Shown here piece by piece: positions 21,242-30,768 of a DNA stretch of 35,564 nt. The notes under the pieces are model-generated. The model had not been told where the DNA came from and did no database searches. It worked only from the letters and a program-made list of their open reading frames with translations. The translations under genes were made by a program, and so were the position numbers. Each line of letters begins with the position of its first letter. Position 1 is the first letter of the stretch. Source of the DNA: an uncultured Ectothiorhodospiraceae bacterium (GTDB lineage: Bacteria; Pseudomonadota; Gammaproteobacteria; UBA9214); NCBI GenBank assembly GCA_947259415.1, contig CAMYMI010000007.1:1-35564 (forward strand), written 5' to 3'.

Positions 21242-22624
21242 TCAGTTCTCCTGTGTTTTCGGCCGGATTCGGAGCACCAGCCCGTCAACCTCAATGACCC
21301 GCACCCGGTCCCCTCGTTTCAGCGGCACCGGTGATTCGGCCTGCCAGACCTCACCGTGAATCCGGACCCGCCCCCTTCCTTCAAAATCGTCCAGCACCTC
21401 GCCGCTGGTGTGCAGCATCTCCTCTTCACCACTGACAATCGGGCGGTTCCTTGCCCTGATGGCCGCACCGACGACAAACAGGAAGAAGCCTGCGCTGACC
21501 AGTGACAACCCGAAGATGAGCGGCAGCGATACCGCGTAGCCGGTGCCTTCCTTGTCGAACAGGATAACCGAGCCAACCACGAAGGCAATCACACCCCCGA
21601 TGCCCAGGGCACCGAAGCTGGGCACGAACACCTCTCCCAGCATGAAGATAATGCCCAGGCACAGCAGGGCCAGGCCGGCATAATTGACCGGCAGGATCTG
21701 GAAGGCGTACAGGGCCAGGATCAGGCTGATGGCACCGGCGACACCCGGCAGGATATAGCCGGGGTTGGCGAATTCGAAGAACAGCCCGTAGATACCGATC
21801 AGCATCAGCACGTAGGCCACGTTCGGATCGGCGATCACTGACAGCAAACGACTGCGCCAGTCCGGCTCGATGACGGTCAACTGCAGGCCTGTCGTGTCGA
21901 TCTCCCGCGTCTCTCCCAGAACGGTCACACGGCGCCCGTGCAGCTGTTTTAGCAGGTCATCCAGATCCAGCGCCACCAGGTCGATCACACCCTGTTCGAG
22001 CGCCTCACCGGCCGGCAGGCTCTCCCCCTTGCGCACCGCAATCTCGGCCCACTCGGCATTGCGCCCGCGCATATGGGCAAGGCTGCGGATATAGGCCACG
22101 GCATCGTTGACCCGCTTGCGTTCCATGGCATCGCCACTGCCCTCGTCAGCCGGCGTGGCTGTTTCATCCGGGGTCTGGCCCTTTTTCATCAGGTCCTCCG
22201 GTTCCGGGATACCACCGATCTCCACCGGTGTTGCGGCACCCAGATTGGTGCCGGGCGTCATGGCCGCAACGTGGCTGGCATAGAGGATATAGGTGCCCGC
22301 ACTGGCGGCACGTGCGCCACCGGGCGTGACGTAGCTAACCACGGGGATGGTGGATACCAGGATGTCCTGGATAATATCGCGCATCGACGTATCCAGGCCG
22401 CCCGGTGTATCCATCCGCAGAATCACCAGTGCCGCGTTACGCTGCTGCGCCTTTTCAATACCGCGGTGCACATAATCAACCGTAGCCGGCCCAATGGCAC
22501 CCTGGATATCGAGTATCACTGCGACCCGGTTTTCCGCGGCCGGATACCAGATCGGCGCCAGCAGCAACAGCATGAACACCAGCCCAGGGAGCCGGGTATA
22601 GCGGGAATGAATCGTTTGCTTCAT
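21242..22624 (-). CDS. NfeD-family membrane-bound serine protease (slipin partner)
   Basis: This 460-residue protein has a signal or anchor segment (residues 12-27) and a ClpP-like protease domain with [14 protein letters not shown], the probable nucleophile S108 in RAASAGTYI and a candidate general base K170 in [17 protein letters not shown]. Several membrane segments follow (about 265-420), and the C-terminal OB-fold NfeD domain includes [12 protein letters not shown] and [12 protein letters not shown]. Such STOPP proteins cleave hydrophobic segments, as of stomatins. Its stop is next to the start of the slipin gene, the usual operon partner. ATG 22624 begins the signal peptide. It diverges from the acyltransferase gene across an 87-bp gap. 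Confidence 0.92.
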   Translation of the reverse strand: MKQTIHSRYTRLPGLVFMLLLLAPIWYPAAENRVAVILDIQGAIGPATVDYVHRGIEKAQQRNAALVILRMDTPGGLDTSMRDIIQDILVSTIPVVSYVTPGGARAASAGTYILYASHVAAMTPGTNLGAATPVEIGGIPEPEDLMKKGQTPDETATPADEGSGDAMERKRVNDAVAYIRSLAHMRGRNAEWAEIAVRKGESLPAGEALEQGVIDLVALDLDDLLKQLHGRRVTVLGETREIDTTGLQLTVIEPDWRSRLLSVIADPNVAYVLMLIGIYGLFFEFANPGYILPGVAGAISLILALYAFQILPVNYAGLALLCLGIIFMLGEVFVPSFGALGIGGVIAFVVGSVILFDKEGTGYAVSLPLIFGLSLVSAGFFLFVVGAAIRARNRPIVSGEEEMLHTSGEVLDDFEGRGRVRIHGEVWQAESPVPLKRGDRVRVIEVDGLVLRIRPKTQEN

Positions 22625-22711
22625 GGTCTTTTAACATTAGCATAAACAAGCAGATCGGGTTAATCTGACATCATCGATCAATACACCTGTCGACCCTGCT
22701 ACGCGCCTCGT

Positions 22712-23869
22712 ATGAACAGCACTATCCTCACTCCACCCTCAGACCCGCCATTTGTGGACATGCACAGCCTGATGAAGGTCATTCGGACCATGGTGGGCGA
22801 GATGCACCCCAAATGGCGTCATATCCGCTTCCTGCCGGATTCGCATCTGGAACGCGACCTTGGCCTGGACAGCATGGCACGCCTGGAACTGCGCCAGCGA
22901 ATCGAACAGCAGTTTGCCGTGCACCTCGCCGAAAAGATCGCCATCAACTGTGTCACGCCCGCCGACCTGTTAAGGGCGATACAAGTCGGGTTAAGAGGTG
23001 AAGGTCCCGGTGCAGGTGATTCGGCGTACACCCTGCCCGGCGACAACAATTCCGATGAATTGCTGCTGGGCGCCTTTGGCCGGGATCAACACGTGCATTC
23101 GGGCATGGACGGACACAGCGCAGCACAATGGCTGTATGCCCTGTACGCCTGGCCGGTATTTTTGGTTATCAGCCTGCTGGCCGCAGTATTGGTGGTTTTC
23201 GCACCACTGCAAAGCTGGCGCAACCGGATCGCCCGCGCCGGTGCGCGCCTGCTGTTCAAGGCCAGCTTCACGCCGTTGACCGTTCACGGACTCGAACACC
23301 TGGATCGTGAACGACCCCAGGTCCTGGTCGCCAACCATGCCAGCTACCTGGACGGGTTCGCGCTGACGGCAGCAATGGACATCCCCTTCCACTTCATCGT
23401 CAAGGGGGAACTCTCCCGGACCCTGCCGATTCGCCTGATACTGCAGCGCTTCGGTGTTGAATTCATCGACCGCTTCAACCCCCACAAGAGTGCGCGTGAC
23501 GTGCGGCGCATGGCGCATCGTGCCAGGAAGGGCGCCACACTGCTGTTTTTTGCAGAGGGTACCTTCATAACCTTTCCCGGCCTGCAGCCATTCCGGATGG
23601 GTGCCTTCGTCACGGCTGCGCGCAGCGGCAGACCCGTGGTGCCGATCGGAATCAAGGGTACCCGGGAGATGGTCCGTGGCAGCAACTGGTTCCCTTTGCG
23701 GGGTCAGGTAACGGTCACTATCCGTCCGCCGATCCTGCCGGTCGGTGACAGCTGGCAGGATGCACTTGTCCTGCGTGATGCCGCACGCCACGAGATCGCC
23801 GCCCATTGTGGCGAGCCGGACCTGGTGATGGAAGCCAGCCGCCTGGAGAACGGGGCCAGCAGAGACTGA
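22712..23869 (+). CDS. Acyl carrier domain fused to a PlsC-type acyltransferase
   Basis: This 385-residue protein combines two modules. Residues about 17-95 resemble an acyl carrier domain, with the phosphopantetheine serine S54 in DLGLDSMARLEL. A membrane segment (about 143-167, WPVFLVISLLAAVLVVF) precedes a lysophospholipid acyltransferase domain with the HX4D box (H209-D214, NHASYLD), a likely second-block segment, LLFFAEGTF (usual form FPEGTR) and VVPIGIKGTREM. It presumably takes an acyl chain from its own carrier or another donor and acylates a lysophospholipid or related acceptor at the inner membrane. Donor and acceptor cannot be told from sequence. It stands alone, convergent with the SIMPL gene 7 bp away. 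Confidence 0.85.
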   Translation: MNSTILTPPSDPPFVDMHSLMKVIRTMVGEMHPKWRHIRFLPDSHLERDLGLDSMARLELRQRIEQQFAVHLAEKIAINCVTPADLLRAIQVGLRGEGPGAGDSAYTLPGDNNSDELLLGAFGRDQHVHSGMDGHSAAQWLYALYAWPVFLVISLLAAVLVVFAPLQSWRNRIARAGARLLFKASFTPLTVHGLEHLDRERPQVLVANHASYLDGFALTAAMDIPFHFIVKGELSRTLPIRLILQRFGVEFIDRFNPHKSARDVRRMAHRARKGATLLFFAEGTFITFPGLQPFRMGAFVTAARSGRPVVPIGIKGTREMVRGSNWFPLRGQVTVTIRPPILPVGDSWQDALVLRDAARHEIAAHCGEPDLVMEASRLENGASRD

Positions 23870-23876
23870 CGGGCAT

Positions 23877-24578
23877 TCAGGGAATCTGCAGCTCGATCGT
23901 CCCGTTGATGCTGACCACGATATCACTCTCCCCTGCCTCGACGGCGACCGGTGCAGCGGTATCCATGGGGGCTGCCATCATCCTGGCCTGGTAAGGCACC
24001 GGTGGGTGTTGAGCCGAGGTGCTTATATTGATATCGACGATGCGGTAACCCCCTGCTTTCAGGTTGTCACCGACAAGCCGTGCTCGCTGCTTGAAGGCGT
24101 CCAGCGCCCGACCGATCAAACGGTTTTCCACTGCATGGCGCTTTTCCCCGGAGACCGAGAAGTGGATGGACTTCACCTGGAGCTTTTCCTGCAGACGGCC
24201 TGTCAGTTCGCCTATCTGACGGGTGTCCTTGCCCTCCAGTTGCAGGCCTTGCTGACCACGCCAGCCCTTGAGGACATTGTCACGGTGCACCGGATAGGTC
24301 TGGTAGCCACCGCTACTGGCGGACACACCTTCGTGCTGCCTGGCGATTGCCAGTGCCCACTCCATGTCTGTATTGATTTTTGCTGCCAGCGCAGCGGGAT
24401 CACGCGCCTCGCCATAGGTACTCAGGCTGACGTGCATGGTGTCGTTGCTGACTGACTCGCTCTGCCGCGCCTGCAGGTGGACCTGGTTGTAGTGCAGGTC
24501 GCTGTCGGCATGGACCGATTGCACCAGCAGCAACAGCGGGGCCAGCAGTACAAGCAAACCGCTTGTGGCTTTCATCAT
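23877..24578 (-). CDS. Periplasmic SIMPL-domain (DUF541) protein
   Basis: This 233-residue precursor has a clear signal peptide (LLVLLAPLLLLVQSVHA, cleavage near residue 24) and the SIMPL fold pattern: VHLQARQSESVSNDTMHVSL, a central helical part with INTDMEWALAIARQHEGV, LQLEGKDTRQIGELTGRLQE in the middle, and NGTIEL at the end. SIMPL proteins are widespread secreted or periplasmic proteins (YggE, BP26) linked to oxidative-stress tolerance, with unknown biochemical activity. The gene begins 7 bp after the thioredoxin gene on the same strand, so the two are likely one transcript. Two adjacent ATGs (24578, 24575) are possible starts. Confidence 0.88.
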   Translation of the reverse strand: MMKATSGLLVLLAPLLLLVQSVHADSDLHYNQVHLQARQSESVSNDTMHVSLSTYGEARDPAALAAKINTDMEWALAIARQHEGVSASSGGYQTYPVHRDNVLKGWRGQQGLQLEGKDTRQIGELTGRLQEKLQVKSIHFSVSGEKRHAVENRLIGRALDAFKQRARLVGDNLKAGGYRIVDINISTSAQHPPVPYQARMMAAPMDTAAPVAVEAGESDIVVSINGTIELQIP

Positions 24579-24585
24579 AGTGCAT

Positions 24586-24951
24586 CTAGCCCGATTGCAC
24601 TTCCGAGATCTCCTTGCGGACCTGGTCCATGTCCAGTGCCTGCACCTGATCGAGCAGCGAGGTCAGCGCGGCCGGGGGCATGGCCCCCGGCTGCGAAAAC
24701 ACGATGATCTGATCGCGGAACACCATGAGTGTGGGTATGGAGCGGATCTGGAAGTGGCCGGCGAGCTCACGCTCTTCCTCGGTATTCACCTTGGTAAATA
24801 CCATGTCCGGATACTGTTCGGACATGGATTCATAGACCGGGGCGAACTGCTTGCAGGGGCCGCACCATGATGCCCAGAAATCCACCAGTACGATATCATT
24901 CCCGCTGACGACATCCTCAAAGGTGTCGCGGGTCACCTCAATAATAGCCAT
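24586..24951 (-). CDS. Thioredoxin family protein
   Basis: This 121-residue cytoplasmic thioredoxin has WCGPC (C30, C33), the preceding VLVDFWAS strand and the cis-Pro segment IRSIPTLMVF. It reduces protein disulfides using electrons from thioredoxin reductase, if it follows the family. A C-terminal extension of about 15 charged residues (MDQVRKEISEVQSG) goes beyond the 108 residues of E. coli TrxA. It is the promoter-proximal partner of the SIMPL gene. A second thioredoxin-like protein (CnoX) is encoded in this window, so this need not be the main TrxA of the cell. Confidence 0.92.
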   Translation of the reverse strand: MAIIEVTRDTFEDVVSGNDIVLVDFWASWCGPCKQFAPVYESMSEQYPDMVFTKVNTEEERELAGHFQIRSIPTLMVFRDQIIVFSQPGAMPPAALTSLLDQVQALDMDQVRKEISEVQSG

Positions 24952-24991
24952 ATACCGTTATCCCTTCGGACGATAGACAAACATGGCTGCC

Positions 24992-24997
24992 ATTATA
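24992..24997 (-). promoter_or_regulatory. -10 element for the thioredoxin-SIMPL pair
   Basis: A perfect TATAAT on the minus strand lies 41 bp upstream of the thioredoxin start, in a 113-bp gap after the diguanylate cyclase gene. The -35 position reads CGGCAC, a poor match. Confidence 0.45.
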
Positions 24998-25064
24998 CAG
25001 ACAGAGCTCGGGTCGTGCCGTGAAAGCCACCCGGCGGACTATCAACGGACAGGGAGTCGGTTTT

Positions 25065-26588
25065 TCAGATGTCGGTGCTGCGACGACGCGGTGTCCTGCC
25101 ACCCTCTTCGGTCTCGTAGGTGATGTCCAGCTCGATCCGGTCCCGACCCAGGCGCTTGGCACGGTACAGGGCCTTGTCGGCCCTCTCGATGAAAGCGCTG
25201 GCAGATTCACCTGGCTTGAATAGCGATACGCCCGCCGAAAACGAGGGCACCTCGGCAACGTTACCATTGCTTTGCCAGCGGGTCTCAGCAGCGCGACGCT
25301 TGACCTTGTTGAGCGCACGAATTGCGCCATCGGCATCCGTGTTCGGCAGCAACACAGCGAACTCCTCGCCGCCATAGCGGGCCACCATGTCATGGTGGCG
25401 GAAGATCGAGAGGACATTCTTCGAATATACCCGCAGGACCTCGTCGCCGGCAGCATGACCGTACTCGTCGTTGATACCCTTGAAATGATCCAGGTCCATG
25501 AGTGCAAAGGACAGCGGAAAACCATAACGCTGGACACGCGCGACTTCATCTTCCATCCTGCGCATAAAGGCGCGGCGGTTGGGCAGGCCAGTCAGTTCAT
25601 CAGTCAGGCTGAGCAGCCGCACGCGGGTCAATTCGTCGGTCAGTTCACGACTGTCGGACTCGATCAGTTGCAGGTAATGGTGGGTACTGTCCAGCTTGTC
25701 AGCCAGGTCATTGTGCCCCTTCATGAGCTTCTCGATCTCGCGGATCAGCGCCCAACGCACGTTCTCGACACCACTCATTTCCCCGACCTGGTGCAGTTCT
25801 GCCAGCACCGTCTCGAGTACAACACCAAATTCCTCATTCTGGGTGATCGTCTCCAGAACCTGTTGGCCAAGGGCCGATTGCATCTTCTGGATATCTTCGC
25901 GGCGCGCTTCGAGTTCGCTGCGGTAGTCCTCTCCCAGCTGGGGTCCGGGCACAATGACCGCGCCAGCCTCGTCCCCGGCCTCGATGTCCTCCTCAAAATC
26001 GGCCTCTTCCTCCTCATCCGCAATCTCGGGTGACCTGTCGGCGTCCTCGTCTGGTATGACCTCCGTACCCACGCGCGGTTGTGATCTTGCTACCTCGGCG
26101 AAGGTGTCGATAGAGGCTGACGGGAGATCGGGCTGACTGCCTGTGGCCACCTCCATCCCCGCGGCACCGGGTGCGGCCTCGATGCCGAAGGCCTGCAATA
26201 ACGGGTTGATCGCCTGGGTAAATGCCTGGGTTTCCAGGGTGCGGGTGTTCTGGATACGCTCGGCACACTGGTTCACAAATTCACCCAGGGTGACCAGCTC
26301 TGTGGCCGTCAACGGAGGTTGCAGGCGTGCCTGCAGTAACCTGACCTGAATGTATTCGGACGAGCCGGGGGTAAGATGAACGGTGAAGGCGTCCAGCAAG
26401 GAACTGACAAAACCGGCATAGGCGATCTCGGCCTTGAGATGGTTGACCGCAATCTCATCGAGCATGGTATCGATCTGTTGATAGATCATGCTTCCTGCTG
26501 GAGAGTCGCGCAGGGATTCGATCAGGCGCAGCATCTTGCGTACGCCACTGGGGTCGACTTCCTCCGGTCTATAACTACCCGCAACCAT
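25065..26588 (-). CDS. Diguanylate cyclase (GGDEF domain) with long helical N-terminus
   Basis: The 507-residue protein ends in a GGDEF domain making c-di-GMP from two GTP. The active site is GGEEF (residues 406-410), and the product-inhibition I-site RHHD (397-400) sits exactly five residues before it. LTDELTGLPNRRAFMRRM opens the domain and DKALYRAKRLGRDRI closes it. The N-terminal half has no recognised sensor. It is largely helical, with an acidic stretch near residues 180-208 (EIADEEEEADFEEDIEAGDE) and probable coiled coil before the GGDEF domain. No membrane segments are seen. ATG 26588 with GGAGCG upstream is preferred over GTG 26669, because a -10 box lies between the two. Confidence 0.9.
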   Translation of the reverse strand: MVAGSYRPEEVDPSGVRKMLRLIESLRDSPAGSMIYQQIDTMLDEIAVNHLKAEIAYAGFVSSLLDAFTVHLTPGSSEYIQVRLLQARLQPPLTATELVTLGEFVNQCAERIQNTRTLETQAFTQAINPLLQAFGIEAAPGAAGMEVATGSQPDLPSASIDTFAEVARSQPRVGTEVIPDEDADRSPEIADEEEEADFEEDIEAGDEAGAVIVPGPQLGEDYRSELEARREDIQKMQSALGQQVLETITQNEEFGVVLETVLAELHQVGEMSGVENVRWALIREIEKLMKGHNDLADKLDSTHHYLQLIESDSRELTDELTRVRLLSLTDELTGLPNRRAFMRRMEDEVARVQRYGFPLSFALMDLDHFKGINDEYGHAAGDEVLRVYSKNVLSIFRHHDMVARYGGEEFAVLLPNTDADGAIRALNKVKRRAAETRWQSNGNVAEVPSFSAGVSLFKPGESASAFIERADKALYRAKRLGRDRIELDITYETEEGGRTPRRRSTDI

Positions 26589-26619
26589 AAACGCTCCGGC
26601 ACATCCGTGTAGGCCCGAC

Positions 26620-26657
26620 GAGATACTCCCTATCTCGCTGATTATTTTTTCATTATA
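26620..26657 (-). promoter_or_regulatory. -10 box and dyad upstream of the diguanylate cyclase
   Basis: TATAAT (minus strand, 26652-26657) would start transcription near 26645. The short leader then contains a perfect inverted repeat GAGATA-CTCCC-TATCTC (26620-26636), 31 bp before ATG 26588. It could be an operator or a leader hairpin. The -35 region is weak. Confidence 0.4.
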
Positions 26658-26669
26658 CAAGTCATACAC

Positions 26670-27018
26670 GCACCGAAGCCGTTTACCGGGGCTCGCCTGC
26701 GGAACGATTCTTTCTACTTATATAACAATAACTTGTTCTGTTATTTCGGCAACCTGCGGGTATGCCCCGGGGGAGTCCATGGCAGCATAGGCGGTATGCC
26801 GATGCGACTGCGGATACCGGCTACGTCAGCACGCCCGGCAGGTATCTTATTTATCTTTAATATCAGATAGATTGCTATCCCTTGAGGCCGCTTTGGTCCA
26901 TAGAAAAACCGTCACATATTTGACGTCAGTGAAAGTGTAGCAGCAAAGCCACTGCGGATGGTAGTTGTACCGAGGGACTAGACCTCTTCCGGAGCGAAGG
27001 CAACGGGCTGCGGTCAAT
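26670..27018. other. Non-coding gap between the diguanylate cyclase and adk
   Basis: No credible gene is seen in about 350 bp. It holds a perfect inverted repeat AATAAC-N7-GTTATT (26727-26745), about 70 bp upstream of the cyclase -10 box, which could bind a regulator. A weak extended -10 (TGC-TACACT, minus strand, 26934-26942) has no -35. No tRNA or known RNA fold was recognised. Confidence 0.4.
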
Positions 27019-27019
27019 A

Positions 27020-27046
27020 AAAAAGGCCGGTATGGCCGGCCTTTTT
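27020..27046 (-). terminator. Rho-independent terminator after adk
   Basis: The stem AAAAAGGCCGG / CCGGCCTTTTT has a TATGG loop and begins 21 bp past the adk stop. The G+C-rich stem followed by a U-run on the minus-strand transcript is a classic intrinsic terminator. It is nearly symmetrical, so it could also work on the plus strand. Confidence 0.93.
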
Positions 27047-27066
27047 CAATAACCCTGAGCGGGGAC

Positions 27067-27795
<729 letters not shown>

Positions 27796-27860
27796 TCAAC
27801 AGAATAAATGGGGGAATGTAGCGGGTTTATGCCCTGCGATATTTCATCGTACCCCCATTC

Positions 27861-28132
27861 ACCGCACGACTGCATGGATGCAGGAGATAGAGCACCAAAA
27901 GTAGGCGCTTTAGGCGACGCAGGAGGCAGTTGCCGAGAGACGCCGAGGACGCGACGCAAAGACAGAGAGTGTAAAATCTTTCCTTGCAACACTATCGATC
28001 ACGTATTGCCCAAGTTGATCGACCAGAGCTGTGTTCTTATAACAACTTATTGTTTTCTCTGAGCTCTCTGCGTCTTTGCGGTGATATCTTTGAATTACTT
28101 GGGTTTCTCAGCGCCCTCCATGTCTCCGCGGT
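27861..28132 (+). repeat. Intergenic repeat copy E between adk and the VWA gene
   Basis: From 27861 the sequence matches the 7.6-8.1 kb repeat. It has ACCGCACGACTGCA at the edge, then the 22-bp module (around GTAGGCGCTTTAGGCG, 27901-27916), but it lacks the 42-bp module. Further inside, CGCAAAGAC-AGAGAG (27955-27969) is inverted relative to 28064-28080. The far edge (28119-28132) reads ACCGCGGAGACATG in reverse. No gene is seen in the roughly 415-bp gap. Confidence 0.8.
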
Positions 28133-28140
28133 GGATTGTG

Positions 28141-29275
28141 TTAATTCAGCTGTATCCGTTGCCCCCACGGCACCACACCACGGCCCTTGACCAGCCAGAT
28201 GACCGGGAAGCGCGGCTCCTGACCAGGGAACTCGCCCTGGGCATCGGTGAAATACACCAGCAGGTCCGGGTGCTGGCCCTGGTCTTCCACCCAGTCGAAG
28301 ACCGGGGAAAAACGCGTCCCGCCTCCACCACGGATGTTGTCCGGCAGTTCGAATTCCTCCCACGGTTCGTATACCCAGGGCCCCTCGGCAGCGAGTTCGA
28401 CATCGCAGGCCTGCAGGGTAATGCGCGCACGGACCTGTCCCTTGATGGCGTCGATCTCGGTAACGAATTCGCGCATCTCGTCCGGTCGGATGGAGCCGCT
28501 GGTATCCAGCACCACCACGATGTCGGTCTGGGCACTGCGCAGGGTCGGGAAGATGGCCTCGCCCTCGCGCCGGGAGGGTCGCATGTAGCTGTAGTCGTCG
28601 CGGCTGGCCGCTGTCATGTAACGCGCCAGGAGCATGCGCCAGGGTAACTGTGGCTGTAACAGATGGTCGACCAGGCGGCGCAGCGAGCCGCCGAGTTTAC
28701 CTGCCTGCATGGCCTGTTGGGCGGCACCTGCCAGGCGCTGGCGCCACTGGATAGAGAGTTGCTCCTTCTCCGTCTCGCTGAGTGCCTCGGGTGGCGGGAT
28801 CTTTCCCGCTCCCTCGCCACTGGAATCGCTGCCGCCCGAATCGGAATCGTCGCTGGGCGGTTGTTTGCCGGTGTCCCTGGATGATTTCGAATCATCCCCG
28901 TAAAGGTGCTGGTCATGCGGCTGCTGTTCCTCGCTCTCCTTGATGTAGGGATAGATCTCCTCGGCCATCATGCCCTCGAAGCCGATGTCGTAGAGGGCAT
29001 CCGGCACCGGGGCCATGCCCTCCTTGACCAGCAGCGGGTTGATGGCGAGAGTGCAGGGCTTCGTGGGCCAGTGCGAACTGGGTCTGTTCCAGGGTCAGGC
29101 TGTCGATGTAGGCCGGATTGTAATAGAGCGCGCGGGCATCGGTCCCGATGGTCTGGCACCAGCGCGGATCGGCGACCTTCATCGGCATGCGCAGCACCAG
29201 CGCACCGAGGAACGGCCGGTCAAGAATCAGGCGGGTACGGGCCGCGCTTAGCTTGGTGTCGAGCTTGTCTGACAT
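28141..29275 (-). pseudogene. VWA/metallopeptidase-like (DUF2201) gene, frameshifted by an internal deletion
   Basis: The N-terminal part (from ATG 29275, MSDKLDTKL) runs to the HExxH-like motif FALAHEALH and then shifts frame near 29041-29052. The downstream frame resumes with AINPLLVKEGMAPVPDALYDIGF and continues through a Ser/Asp-rich linker to the VWA-like domain with MIDAS motif DTSGS (in IVVVLDTSGSIRPDEM) and the end KGRGVVPWGQ. Intact relatives carry roughly twenty residues (CALSHF... WDVACD-like) between HEALH and AINPLL, so a segment is missing. The protein normally pairs with the adjacent MoxR ATPase as a chaperone-like module. True decay or an assembly error are both possible. Confidence 0.85.
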
Positions 29276-29296
29276 AAGGCCAAATTGGCTAAACAA

Positions 29297-29474
29297 GAAT
29301 ATTTACCGCAGAGGTGCAGAGGACGCGTAGGATACGTAAGGAAAGTACCTGTTTTCTCCTTCGCAAGCTGGAAGCTACGCAAATCCCGGTACCAGAAACT
29401 GTTGCCAGTGTTCTCACGGGTTTGACAAAAAGATGATTTTCTCTGCGTTCTTTGCACCTCTGCGATGAATAGTT
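29297..29474. repeat. MITE-like element inside the moxR-VWA gap
   Basis: Inverted ends of 22 bp (29305-29326 and 29445-29466, 19 of 22 matching, starting ACCGCAGAGGTGCA) bracket about 118 bp of non-coding sequence. The element is flanked by near-identical octamers GAATATTT (29297-29304) and GAATAGTT (29467-29474), which may be a target-site duplication. The ends resemble the edges of the other repeats here. No open frame codes for a transposase. Confidence 0.75.
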
Positions 29475-29477
29475 TAA

Positions 29478-30521
29478 TCAATCATAGAGCATGACATCGG
29501 CGACGATGTTCGCCCAGCTGGAGAATTCCGGCACGCTGAAGATATCCTGGCCAATGGCACGGTACATATCCGAGACCAGCATCACCCCCATCTCGCGCTG
29601 CGGGAAGGTGCTGGCAAAACTGATGATGCGACCAAAGATCTCGCGGGCATTGTCCTCGTTTCGGGCACGTATCGCACGACCCACCAGGGCCGCCGCCACT
29701 GCATACTGCAGGTCGGTCTCCTTCGGCACCTTGACGCTGTCACCGCGCACGATCGCATCGATATCCGGCAGCTGGTCGAGGTTCTCGACAAAGGCCGACA
29801 GCTCGATGCCGGGTGCCGGGCCGACACAGGCTTGCAGGCTGCCGGTCAACAGATCCGGCATATCGCCGAACTTCTGCAGGGCCCGGTGACTGAATTCCCA
29901 GGAACGTGGCGACGGAAATGCCACTGGATTGTGGGCCGGATCGAACTCGAACAGCAGATCGGGTCGGAAACGAAGGAACGCGATCAGGCGCTCGTCGATG
30001 CTGTTGGCATAGGCCCAGGCCACCCAGTCATCCAGGTTTACATCCACATCGAAGTGGGAAAACCGGTTGGCCAGCGGCGCGGGCATGGTATAGGTCACGC
30101 CGCGATCGCCCTGGCGGTTGCCGGCCGCGAAGATCGCCCAGCCGGGTGGCACCTCGTAGGCCCCCAGGCGACGGTCCAGGATCAGCTGGTAGGCGGCCGC
30201 CGAGACACTGGGTGGTACGGAGGTAATCTCGTCCAGGAACAGGATCCCCTGTTTTCCGTGGCGTCCGCTGTCCGGGAGCATTGCCGGCACCGCCCATTCC
30301 ACGTGGTCACCGACACGGAACGGGATACCGCGCAGGTCGCTCGGCTCCATCTGCGAGAGGCGGATATCGATCACCGCGATGCCATGGCGATCGCCGATCT
30401 GGGCAACCATCTGTGACTTGCCCACGCCTGGTGGGCCCCACAGCATCACGGGTGTGTGATGACCTTCCTGGGTACTCTGGAACTCCCTCTCCAAAACAGT
30501 CAATAACTGGGCCGGTCGCAT
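29478..30521 (-). CDS. MoxR-type AAA+ ATPase
   Basis: This 347-residue ATPase has Walker A GPPGVGKS (residues 29-36), Walker B ILFLDEIT (93-100), the sensor segment FAAGNRQGDRGVTYTMPAPLANRF in part, and C-terminal helical lid. MoxR proteins act with VWA-domain partners to assemble or activate metal-containing or membrane complexes. The partner here is the following VWA gene, which appears broken, so the pair may be non-functional or read through some other way. ATG 30521 is used. An inverted repeat CACGCAA-N7-TTGCGTG lies 40-60 bp upstream and may be its operator. Confidence 0.9.
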   Translation of the reverse strand: MRPAQLLTVLEREFQSTQEGHHTPVMLWGPPGVGKSQMVAQIGDRHGIAVIDIRLSQMEPSDLRGIPFRVGDHVEWAVPAMLPDSGRHGKQGILFLDEITSVPPSVSAAAYQLILDRRLGAYEVPPGWAIFAAGNRQGDRGVTYTMPAPLANRFSHFDVDVNLDDWVAWAYANSIDERLIAFLRFRPDLLFEFDPAHNPVAFPSPRSWEFSHRALQKFGDMPDLLTGSLQACVGPAPGIELSAFVENLDQLPDIDAIVRGDSVKVPKETDLQYAVAAALVGRAIRARNEDNAREIFGRIISFASTFPQREMGVMLVSDMYRAIGQDIFSVPEFSSWANIVADVMLYD

Positions 30522-30560
30522 TGCGTTGGCATCACCTGGGTATCAGAAAATCGGAAATTT

Positions 30561-30581
30561 CACGCAACAATACCTTGCGTG
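30561..30581. promoter_or_regulatory. Operator-like dyad upstream of moxR
   Basis: A perfect 7-bp inverted repeat CACGCAA-CAATACC-TTGCGTG lies 40 bp before the MoxR ATPase start. The 21-bp span and spacing of about one and a half helical turns are typical of homodimeric regulator sites. No cognate regulator gene is in the window and the promoter hexamers are weak. Confidence 0.4.
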
Positions 30582-30768
30582 TCTAGCTGTTGATAATACT
30601 GTTTTCCGGGTCTGAATGCATAAAGCCGGGTCTAGGCGGGGCTCGATACCGCACCCGTAGATTTTACGATTGTTTACCGTTGCCCCTCTGTTTAATACCC
30701 AAAATAACATACCCTTAGAAAAATCCCTGTAATTAAGGAATCTGCAGAACAGGCCGATATCAACGGTA

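Noticed and set aside
26960-27018. Stem-loop-like stretch before the adk terminator considered as a small RNA or tRNA
   Set aside because: No cloverleaf, T-loop or conserved RNA pattern could be drawn and no promoter hexamers support it.
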